DNA of 12,011 bases from JBKQWK01 sp052139595 (lineage in GTDB: Bacteria; Actinomycetota; Thermoleophilia; UBA2241). Positions 6,816-12,011 of this stretch are shown in pieces. The notes under the pieces are model-generated. The model did no database searches, was not told the origin of the DNA, and worked only from the letters and a program-made list of their open reading frames with translations. The stretch spans positions 1 through 12,011 of the forward strand of contig JBKQWK010000308.1 in the NCBI GenBank assembly GCA_052139595.1. Direction: 5' to 3'. Position 1 is the stretch's first letter. Each line of letters opens with the position of its first letter. The position numbers were made by a program, and so were the translations under genes.

Positions 6816-7237
6816 CGATGTACACAGATCTGGTCATGGATCACTTCAGCAATCCGCGCAACGTCGGCGAGATCGAAGACGCCGACGGTACCGGTCAAAT
6901 TGGTAACCCCGTTTGCGGTGACGTCATGCGCATGACGATCAAAGTCGCCGATGACCACATCAGCGACGTCAAGTTCAAGACCTTCGGTTGTGGCGCCGCA
7001 GTGGCGACCTCGAGCATGGTGACCGAGATGGTACAGGGCAAGACGCTAGCCGAGGCGGCAGAGCTCAGTAACAAGGCTGTCGCTGAGGCGTTGGGCGGCT
7101 TACCGGCCAACAAGATGCACTGCTCGAATCTGGCCGCCGATGCGCTGCACATCGCGATCGAGGACTACCTCACTCGGGCCGGCCGTGGCGACGAGATCGA
7201 GACGATCCTCAGGAGCCCAAAAAAAGCACAGTCGTAG
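6812..7237 (+). CDS. iscU: Fe-S cluster scaffold protein, IscU/NifU-N type
   Basis: A 141-aa scaffold on which [2Fe-2S] and [4Fe-4S] clusters are assembled from sulfur supplied by IscS. The three cluster cysteines are present: C35 (NPVCGD, with Asp37), C60 (TFGCGAA) and C104 (KMHCSNLA, with His103). This is the IscU/NifU pattern rather than the zinc-binding SufU pattern common in Gram-positives. The chaperone-binding LPPVK motif of IscU is LPANK here, and no hscA, hscB or fdx lies in the operon, so a dedicated HscA partnership is doubtful. ATG 6812 overlaps the iscS stop; a second ATG follows at 6818. The C-terminus ends SPKKAQS, and the two Lys codons are part of an A7 run at which a -1 shift leads directly into MnmA. 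Confidence 0.95.
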   Translation: MTMYTDLVMDHFSNPRNVGEIEDADGTGQIGNPVCGDVMRMTIKVADDHISDVKFKTFGCGAAVATSSMVTEMVQGKTLAEAAELSNKAVAEALGGLPANKMHCSNLAADALHIAIEDYLTRAGRGDEIETILRSPKKAQS

Positions 7238-7273
7238 GGCTCAGCGGCGGCGTCGATAGCGCCGTCGCCGCCC
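7211..7273 (+). other. Candidate -1 ribosomal frameshift signal linking iscU to mnmA
   Basis: In the iscU frame the sequence reads CCA AAA AAA GCA CAG TCG TAG. The heptamers C-CCA-AAA (7216-7222) and A-AAA-AAA (7219-7225) both fit the X-XXY-YYZ slippery rule, and a -1 slip changes the next codons to AGC ACA GTC GTA GGG, the start of the MnmA fold. The iscU stop TAG (7235-7237) lies 9 bases after the run. AGGAG (7211-7215) lies upstream and could act as a stimulatory Shine-Dalgarno-like element or as an initiation site. Downstream, GGGC (7237-7240) can pair with GCCC (7270-7273), and GGCGGCG (7246-7252) with CGTCGCC (7263-7269), making a GC-rich stem 11 bases from the slip site, slightly beyond the usual 5-9. 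All pairing was judged by eye. Confidence 0.55.
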
Positions 7274-8268
7274 TGGTCCTCGGTGACCAAGGCGCGCGTG
7301 TGCGCGCCGTCACGCTCCTGCTCTGGGGCGCGGCTGAACGGCGCAGCTGCTGCTCGCCGAATGCGGTCCAGCGGGCCCGCGAAAGCGCCGCCGTGCTGGG
7401 GGCGCCGTTCCAGACTCTTGATCGCCGCTCACAGTTTGCGCGTGAGGTCGTCGAACCGTTCGTGTCCGGTTACCTGGACGGCGAGACGCCGAATCCCTGC
7501 GTGGCCTGTAATCCGGGTCGTTTGGCGGCGCTGGTTGAACTTGCCGACCAGCTCGGTTACGAGACTGTTGCCACCGGCCATTACGCCCGCCTGGTCTGGC
7601 GTGACGGCCAGGCGTTCGTCGCCCGCGGCCGTGATCGTGCCAAGGACCAGTCGTACATGTTGGCGCGGGTGGCGCCGGCGACGCTGGCGCGACTTGACTT
7701 CCCCCTCGGCAGCTTTACTAAGGCCGAGGTACGTGCACGAGCTGCGGCGGCCGATTTGCCGGTTGCCGATGAGCCCGAGAGCCAGGAGGTCTGCTTCGCC
7801 ACCAGCGGCTATCGAGACTTCTTTCAGCAACGCGGCGTGCACCCGCGAACCGGGGCGATTGTCGATGAACGAGGTGTGCGCCTGGGCACGCATGATGGGC
7901 ACTGGTGGTTCACAGTCGGGCAGCGGCGCGGGCTGGGGTTGTCGGCCGCGGCGCCACTGTATGTGCTGGCGCGGCGGGCGGATACCAACGAGGTCGTTGT
8001 CGGTGCCCGAGACGCGCTGGCGACGAGCGAACTCGAGGTCCGTGACCTCGTCGATCGTGGCCTCGGCGAAGCTCACGGGCTCGAGGTGCAGTTGCGCTAC
8101 AAAGCCGCCGCTCAGGCCGTGAGCGAAGTGGAGTACCTTGCCGCCGATCGCCTGCGCCTGCGGCTGGCAGCGCCTTTCGCCGGCGTCGCTCCTGGTCAGG
8201 CGGCGGTCTTTTACCGAGACGACGTGATTGTCGGCAGCGGCTTCATCGCTAAATCGGGTCGTTGCTGA
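7225..8268 (+). CDS. mnmA: tRNA-specific 2-thiouridylase MnmA, with no ordinary start codon (probably made as an IscU-MnmA frameshift product)
   Basis: About 347 residues of MnmA, which places sulfur on U34 of tRNA-Lys, -Glu and -Gln. Counting from the AGC at 7225, the ATP-binding PP-loop LSGGVDS is at residues 6-12, the catalytic Cys92 is in GETPNPCVACN, GHYARL and KDQSYML follow, and the persulfide Cys190 is in ESQEVCF; FTVGQRRGLG and the C-terminal beta domains complete it. The 98-residue gap between the cysteines matches Escherichia coli (102 and 199). The frame has no ATG, GTG or TTG from its upstream stop (TGA 7084) until GTG 7300, which lies after the PP-loop; a protein started there should be inactive. 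The true N-terminus must come from a -1 shift out of iscU, a rare start behind AGGAG 7211-7215, or a sequence error. IscS, its sulfur donor, is two genes upstream. Confidence 0.88.
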   Translation, partial: STVVGLSGGVDSAVAALVLGDQGARVRAVTLLLWGAAERRSCCSPNAVQRARESAAVLGAPFQTLDRRSQFAREVVEPFVSGYLDGETPNPCVACNPGRLAALVELADQLGYETVATGHYARLVWRDGQAFVARGRDRAKDQSYMLARVAPATLARLDFPLGSFTKAEVRARAAAADLPVADEPESQEVCFATSGYRDFFQQRGVHPRTGAIVDERGVRLGTHDGHWWFTVGQRRGLGLSAAAPLYVLARRADTNEVVVGARDALATSELEVRDLVDRGLGEAHGLEVQLRYKAAAQAVSEVEYLAADRLRLRLAAPFAGVAPGQAAVFYRDDVIVGSGFIAKSGRC

Positions 8269-8326
8269 GTGTGATAGATTGCACGCAGGCAACGCTGGGT
8301 CCCGAGTCACGCGAAAGGAGAGCAAC

Positions 8327-8998
8327 ATGGCTTCGAGTGTCGCGCTGGTGGCAGCCAGCACATCGTCTGTCGTCTTGCGATATGCGGCGGCCTTCTTCTT
8401 TGTCGTTGTGGCCGTCGGTCTGGTGGTGGCGCTGATGCGCACCGCCAAGGTACTGACACGTGTCGATTCGCTGCTGAGCGACCTCGATCGCGAGATCATG
8501 CCGGTGATCAAGAAGACAGGCACGACCGTCGACGAGGTCAACAACGAACTCGTACGCGTCAACGAGATTACGCAGTCGGTAGTCGAGATGACGCAGAAGG
8601 CCGAGAGCATGGCCGATGGCGTCGAGAGTGCCGTCAGCAAGCCGGTGCGCAAGATGGCCAGCTTCAGCGCCGGCCTGTCGCAGGCGGTGGCTTCGTTTCT
8701 GCACCGTGACAGCGGTGGCAAGGCCGGCGGCGGTCGTGCGGGCGCTGATGCAGGCTTCGCCGGCGGCGGGTTTTACGCTTCGCCGGCGGCCGATGCGAGC
8801 AAAGCGACGGCGGCTGCGCCGCCGCCAGCCGACACGGCCGCCGGCGCAAGCAATGCAACCGGCGCCGACACAACCGCCTCAGCCGCAACAGCCTCGGCGG
8901 GCGGCGCAGAGTCGCCGGTTAGCGCCTCCGGTGCCGCCGGAGCACAGGCTGGTGCATCTGGTCAGACCGGCGGTGGCCCGTCAGGGACGGGAGGCTGA
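8327..8998 (+). CDS. DUF948 (YtxG-type) membrane protein with Ala/Gly-rich tail
   Basis: A 223-aa protein starting at ATG 8327 behind a strong AAAGGAGA (8314-8321). One transmembrane segment lies at about residues 15-38 (hydrophobic core AAFFFVVVAVGLVVAL). Residues 42-108 form a charged helical, probably coiled-coil, region (TRVDSLLSDLDREIMPVIKK, then VDEVNNELVRVNEIT) that matches DUF948. From about 129 to the end the sequence is almost entirely Ala, Gly, Ser, Thr and Pro, probably disordered. The family's molecular role is unknown; in Bacillus subtilis the related ytxG lies in a SigB-controlled operon with ytxH. The gene begins 58 bases after mnmA; I see no clear promoter or terminator between. 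An earlier in-frame start at 8228 inside mnmA is rejected because the ribosome site points to 8327. Confidence 0.82.
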   Translation: MASSVALVAASTSSVVLRYAAAFFFVVVAVGLVVALMRTAKVLTRVDSLLSDLDREIMPVIKKTGTTVDEVNNELVRVNEITQSVVEMTQKAESMADGVESAVSKPVRKMASFSAGLSQAVASFLHRDSGGKAGGGRAGADAGFAGGGFYASPAADASKATAAAPPPADTAAGASNATGADTTASAATASAGGAESPVSASGAAGAQAGASGQTGGGPSGTGG

Positions 8999-9000
8999 CC

Positions 9001-9264
9001 GTGGGGCTCATGAGATCACTGGGTGTGAGCGCTCTCCTTGGCGGTGCAGCGCTTGTCTATCACGTTTATGGGCGAGTGCAGCGAGAGCAGATTGGCTACG
9101 TCGAAGCACTCCGTCAGCTGCCCGCTGAGGCGAGGTCGCTGTGGGCTGAGACGCGGGTACGCGCCGCCGAAGCCATCGAAGATGGCCGGCAGGCGGCGCG
9201 CGAGCGCGAGCAGCAGGTGACGCACGCCTTGGCGGCGGCCGGCACCGGCAACACGGGTGAGTGA
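9001..9264 (+). CDS. Small membrane-anchored protein of unknown function
   Basis: An 87-aa protein starting at GTG 9001, two bases after the DUF948 gene, with GGGAGG (8989-8994) six bases upstream; ATG 9010 is a second possible start. A hydrophobic N-terminus (residues 6-22, SLGVSALLGGAALVYHVYG) is followed by a charged, helix-prone stretch rich in Ala, Glu, Arg and Gln (about 25-80). By position and layout it resembles the YtxH proteins that accompany YtxG/DUF948, but the glycine-rich YtxH signature is not visible, so I do not assign it. It ends six bases before the anti-sigma-like gene and is probably cotranscribed with it. Confidence 0.7.
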   Translation: MGLMRSLGVSALLGGAALVYHVYGRVQREQIGYVEALRQLPAEARSLWAETRVRAAEAIEDGRQAAREREQQVTHALAAAGTGNTGE

Positions 9265-9270
9265 CAGGAC

Positions 9271-9669
9271 ATGACTGAGACGATCCGCATCGAGACTCCC
9301 GCCGACGAGGCCTCATTACCGGTCATACGGATGGTCATCGGCGGCGTCGGCGCCCGCTGCGACCTGTCCCTGGACGAACTCGACGACATTTACCTCGCCG
9401 TGGGCGAACTCTGGCGTGTGGCGGCCGAACTCGAGCCTCTGTCGCGGTACGCTCTTGAACTCGAGGTCGGGGCGCAGATGCTCTACTTGCACGCCGGTCC
9501 GTTTCACTCACCCGACTTGCGCGCTCGTCTAGAACTTGAGCCGACGACCCAGCTCTGTCTCAATCTCTGCCAGCTGCTGGACGGCGTTCTGGAATCGTTC
9601 ACGGTGCACGATGGCGAGGGTGAGTTCTCGGTGACGATGGCCAAGACGCTGAGAGAGCATGTGACGTGA
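9271..9669 (+). CDS. Degenerate RsbW-like (anti-sigma/HATPase-fold) protein
   Basis: A 132-aa protein directly upstream of and overlapping (GTGA) a SigB/SigF-type sigma gene, the usual position of an RsbW/SpoIIAB anti-sigma kinase. The opening (RIETPADEASLPVIRMVIGG, then LDELDDIYLAVGEL) follows the RsbW pattern, with Glu46 where the N-box helix has its catalytic Glu. The expected N-box asparagine is missing (GELWRVAAEL instead of a SEAxxNAVxH pattern) and no DxGxG ATP-lid motif follows: the region reads MLYLHAGPFHSPDL. It probably keeps the fold but does not bind ATP in the usual way, and may bind the sigma factor without kinase activity. This assignment rests on fold-like pattern and context, not on catalytic motifs. 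Confidence 0.65.
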   Translation: MTETIRIETPADEASLPVIRMVIGGVGARCDLSLDELDDIYLAVGELWRVAAELEPLSRYALELEVGAQMLYLHAGPFHSPDLRARLELEPTTQLCLNLCQLLDGVLESFTVHDGEGEFSVTMAKTLREHVT

Positions 9670-10625
9670 GCGGTGACGAAGACAGAATCGCTGACGAGCG
9701 CGGGATCGATGACCAGCTGATGGGCGATCCTCTCGACATTCCCGTTCCGCCTGGGCAGTCGCAGCTCGGCGGCGACGAGTTTGCCGACGATGAAGAGTCG
9801 CCGGCCGACGACGACGCTGACCGGCAGTCCGGCGGCCCGGGCAAGGATGAATCCGAGAAACTCGATCAGTACCTCCTGCGCCGCTACCATCTGTACGGCG
9901 ATCGCCGGGCCCGTGACCAGCTGATCACCATGTACCTGCCGCTGGTGCGCTCGCTGGCGCGACGCTACGCGTCGCGGGGCGAGCACTTCGACGATCTGGT
10001 GCAGGTCGGAGCCATCGGCCTCATCAAGGCGATCGACCGGTTTGACCTCAGCCGCGGCGTCGAACTGACGACGTACGCGACGCCGAACATCGTCGGCGAG
10101 ATCAAGCGCTACTTTCGCGACAAGGGCTGGTCGGTGCGTGTTCCCCGCGGCCTGCAGGAACTCAACATCCGGCTCAACAAAGTGATCGACGAACTCGTGC
10201 CCAAACTGCAGCGGTCGCCGACCATCAATGAGCTTGCCGAAGCCGCCAACGCCACCCCGGAAGAAGTGCTTGAGGCGCTCGAATCGAGCCAGGCCTACAA
10301 TTCGGTCTCGTTGCAGGCCTCGCCGAACGGGGAGTCAGGCGAAGACGATGCCGGTCTCATCGACTACCTGGGTAGTGAAGAAGAGGCTTACGACACGATG
10401 GAAGATCGCACGGCACTGGCGCCGGGGTTTGCGAAGCTCGATAAGCGTGAGCGCTACATCCTTCATCTGCGCTTCTTCGAGGGTCTCACGCAGTCGCAGA
10501 TCGCGGCCAAGGTTGGCATTTCGCAGATGCACGTCAGTCGTTTGATTCGCCGTTCGCTCGAGAAGCTGCGCGAAGAGATCGGCGAGCTGGATCAGCCCGT
10601 GCGCCATCACGCTGACGATCGCTGA
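9666..10625 (+). CDS. RNA polymerase sigma factor, SigB/SigF/SigG family
   Basis: A 319-aa group 3 sigma-70 protein that directs RNA polymerase to alternative, usually stress-related, promoters. Residues 1-65 form an acidic, low-complexity extension (22 Asp/Glu against 5 Lys/Arg) not typical of the roughly 260-aa SigB/SigF proteins. Region 2 spans about 70-155 (LVRSLARRYASRGEHFDDLV, VGAIGLIKAIDRFD, TYATPNIVGEIKRYFRDK), region 3 about 158-245 (RVPRGLQEL, SPTINELAEA), and region 4 about 250-305 with the helix-turn-helix TQSQIAAKVGISQMHVSRLI. GTG 9666 overlaps the stop of the anti-sigma-like gene. Since the sigma core begins near residue 68, a start further in cannot be excluded, but the GTGA overlap supports 9666. 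The gene ends 46 bases before alaS with no terminator visible. Confidence 0.93.
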   Translation: MSGDEDRIADERGIDDQLMGDPLDIPVPPGQSQLGGDEFADDEESPADDDADRQSGGPGKDESEKLDQYLLRRYHLYGDRRARDQLITMYLPLVRSLARRYASRGEHFDDLVQVGAIGLIKAIDRFDLSRGVELTTYATPNIVGEIKRYFRDKGWSVRVPRGLQELNIRLNKVIDELVPKLQRSPTINELAEAANATPEEVLEALESSQAYNSVSLQASPNGESGEDDAGLIDYLGSEEEAYDTMEDRTALAPGFAKLDKRERYILHLRFFEGLTQSQIAAKVGISQMHVSRLIRRSLEKLREEIGELDQPVRHHADDR

Positions 10626-10671
10626 CCAACCGCTTGCACCCGTAGAAATCACTCCAACATCAGAGGTATTC

Positions 10672-12011
10672 GTGAACGCCGCCGACATTCGCCAGCTTTA
10701 CCGTGATTTTTTCGTTGCCCACGGCCACCAGAGCGGCGTGCCGGCAGGGCTCGTTCCCGCCGGCGACGCCAGCGTGCTGTTTACGACAGCGGGCATGCAG
10801 CAGTACAAGCCGTACTACCTCGGTGTCGAGACACCACCGGCGCGGCGCATGACGACCTGCCAGCGTTGTTTTCGCACCTCTGACATCGAGAACGTCGGCC
10901 ACACGGCCCGTCATCTGACCTTCTTCGAGATGCTCGGCAACTTCTCGTTCGGTGATTACTTCAAGACTGACGCTATCGCCTGGGCGCTCGACCTCAGTGA
11001 CCAGCTGGGGATTGATCGGGACCGTCTCTGGGTGAGCGTCTTTGGTGGCGACGAGCAGGTGCCGGCCGACGATGAGGCAATCGCCATCTGGAAGAGCCAC
11101 GGCGTGCCCGAAAAGCGCATTGTGCGCCTCGGTCGCGGCGACAACTTCTGGGGACCGGCCGGACCGACCGGCCCGTGCGGGCCGTGCTCTGAGCTGTACT
11201 ACGACTTCGGCCCCGAGCACGGCTGCGGCCGGCCCGACTGTGCCCCCGGCTGTGAGTGCGACCGCTTCATCGAGTACTGGAACCTGGTCTTCGTGCAGTA
11301 CGACATGAACGCCGAGGGCGTGCTCGCTCCGTTGCCGCGGCCGAGTATCGACACCGGCATGGGCCTCGAGCGCATGGCGGCGATCACGCAGGGCGTCACG
11401 ACCATTTTCGAGTCTGACGCCTTTACGCCGCTGATTGCCCTGGCCGAAGAGCTGAGCGGCCAGCGCTACGGCAGCAGCGAAGCTGCTACGCGGGCGCTGC
11501 GGACGATCGCCGAGCACGCCCGGGCGGTCGCCTTTCTGATCATGGACGGCGTTCTGCCCGGCAACGAAGGGCGCGAGTACGTGTTGCGCCGCATAATCCG
11601 TCGCGCCGTTCAGCAGGGCGTGTCGATTGGTCTCGAGGAGCCGTTTCTGACTACTCTCTGCGCCCGCGTGGTGACGATGATGAAGGACGCCTACCCCGAG
11701 CTCGCGACTCGCCAGGCCGAGATTGAGCAGGTGGTGGGGGAAGAGGAGGTGCGCTTTCGCCGCACGCTTGACCAAGGCACGGGCATTCTCGCCGAGGCTT
11801 TGCGGCGGGCTCACGATGCCGGCACCGATCTGGCGCCGGCGGTCGCCTTTGAATTGCACGATACGTATGGGTTCCCCTTCGACCTGACACGCGAGATTGC
11901 TGCCGAACACGGCATGAGCGTTGACGAAGCCAGCTTCGAGAAGCTCATGAGCGAGCAGCGCGAGCGCGCGCGCGCGGCCGCGAAGGGTGGCGGGTTCGAG
12001 GCGGGGCCAAG
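10672..12011 (+). CDS. alaS: Alanyl-tRNA synthetase, N-terminal part (3' end outside window)
   Basis: The first 446 codons of a class II synthetase that charges tRNA-Ala (full family length is about 870-890 aa); the frame is open to the window edge with no disruption. Visible are the motif 1 region (LVPAGDASVLFTTAGMQQYK), motif 2 (QRCFRTSDIENVGHTARHLT from residue 64, then FFEMLGNFSFGDYFK), FWGPAGPTGPCGPCSEL (about 157-174), and motif 3 (IDTGMGLERMA, Arg234), followed by the start of the tRNA-recognition domain (GREYVLRRIIRRA). A cysteine cluster, C185, C190, C194 and C196 in GCGRPDCAPGCECDRF, forms a possible metal knuckle between motifs 2 and 3, known in some bacterial AlaRS. The start is GTG 10672 behind AGAGG (10662-10666). 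The editing domain lies beyond the window. Confidence 0.97.
   Translation, partial: MNAADIRQLYRDFFVAHGHQSGVPAGLVPAGDASVLFTTAGMQQYKPYYLGVETPPARRMTTCQRCFRTSDIENVGHTARHLTFFEMLGNFSFGDYFKTDAIAWALDLSDQLGIDRDRLWVSVFGGDEQVPADDEAIAIWKSHGVPEKRIVRLGRGDNFWGPAGPTGPCGPCSELYYDFGPEHGCGRPDCAPGCECDRFIEYWNLVFVQYDMNAEGVLAPLPRPSIDTGMGLERMAAITQGVTTIFESDAFTPLIALAEELSGQRYGSSEAATRALRTIAEHARAVAFLIMDGVLPGNEGREYVLRRIIRRAVQQGVSIGLEEPFLTTLCARVVTMMKDAYPELATRQAEIEQVVGEEEVRFRRTLDQGTGILAEALRRAHDAGTDLAPAVAFELHDTYGFPFDLTREIAAEHGMSVDEASFEKLMSEQRERARAAAKGGGFEAGP

Noticed and set aside
7300..8268. GTG 7300 as the mnmA start
   Set aside because: It would remove the SGGVDS ATP-binding loop encoded at 7243-7260, leaving an enzyme that should be inactive; homology clearly extends upstream to about 7225.
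7429..8721. 430-codon minus-strand open frame across mnmA and the DUF948 gene
   Set aside because: It spans two well-supported plus-strand genes and their spacer and has no recognisable domain.
10660..11910. 416-codon minus-strand open frame opposite alaS
   Set aside because: It mirrors the alaS codons; alaS on the plus strand has every class II motif and no disruption.
11964..11980. Run of GC dinucleotides in alaS
   Set aside because: It encodes Arg-Ala-Arg-Ala within a charged helix of AlaRS and is explained by codon use.

Overview
This is a GC-rich, gene-dense window in which every gene lies on the + strand and neighbouring genes mostly overlap by 1-4 bases. The gene set and order (rel, metallo-hydrolase, hisS, aspS, Rrf2 regulator, iscS, iscU, mnmA, DUF948 protein, small membrane protein, anti-sigma-like protein, SigB/SigF-type sigma factor, alaS) suggest an actinobacterium, most likely a deep-branching one such as Thermoleophilia or a Rubrobacter relative. 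That placement is inferred from gene order, GC content and GTG starts; no rRNA is present to confirm it.

Positions 1-4699: the C-terminal 300 residues of a Rel/SpoT (p)ppGpp enzyme, a 114-base spacer holding three tandem 18-bp repeats, a glyoxalase-II-like metallo-beta-lactamase-fold hydrolase, histidyl-tRNA synthetase and aspartyl-tRNA synthetase. The last three are translationally coupled. Positions 4700-5247: the only long gene-free stretch. It holds short direct repeats, a perfect 11-bp inverted repeat around a TAAAAT box, further hairpins, and then a promoter with an IscR type-1-like operator.

Positions 5248-8268: a sulfur-trafficking operon of an IscR-like Rrf2 regulator, cysteine desulfurase IscS, scaffold IscU and tRNA 2-thiouridylase MnmA. 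IscS would supply sulfur both to IscU (Fe-S clusters) and to MnmA (s2U34 of tRNA). The main anomaly of the window is here. The MnmA frame has no ATG, GTG or TTG ahead of its essential SGGVDS ATP-binding motif, but it is joined to the iscU frame by a -1 shift at a run of seven A's (CCCAAAAAAAG) just before the iscU stop. Either an IscU-MnmA fusion is made by frameshifting, or a non-standard start is used, or the sequence has an indel. Lys AAA codons are read by one of the tRNAs that MnmA modifies, so a feedback loop is conceivable.

Positions 8327-10625: a probable stress-response cluster with a DUF948 (YtxG-type) membrane protein, a small membrane-anchored protein, an RsbW-like protein that has lost its recognisable ATP-binding motifs, and a SigB/SigF-type sigma factor with an unusual acidic N-terminal extension. 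Positions 10672-12011: the first 446 codons of alaS, which runs off the end of the window.
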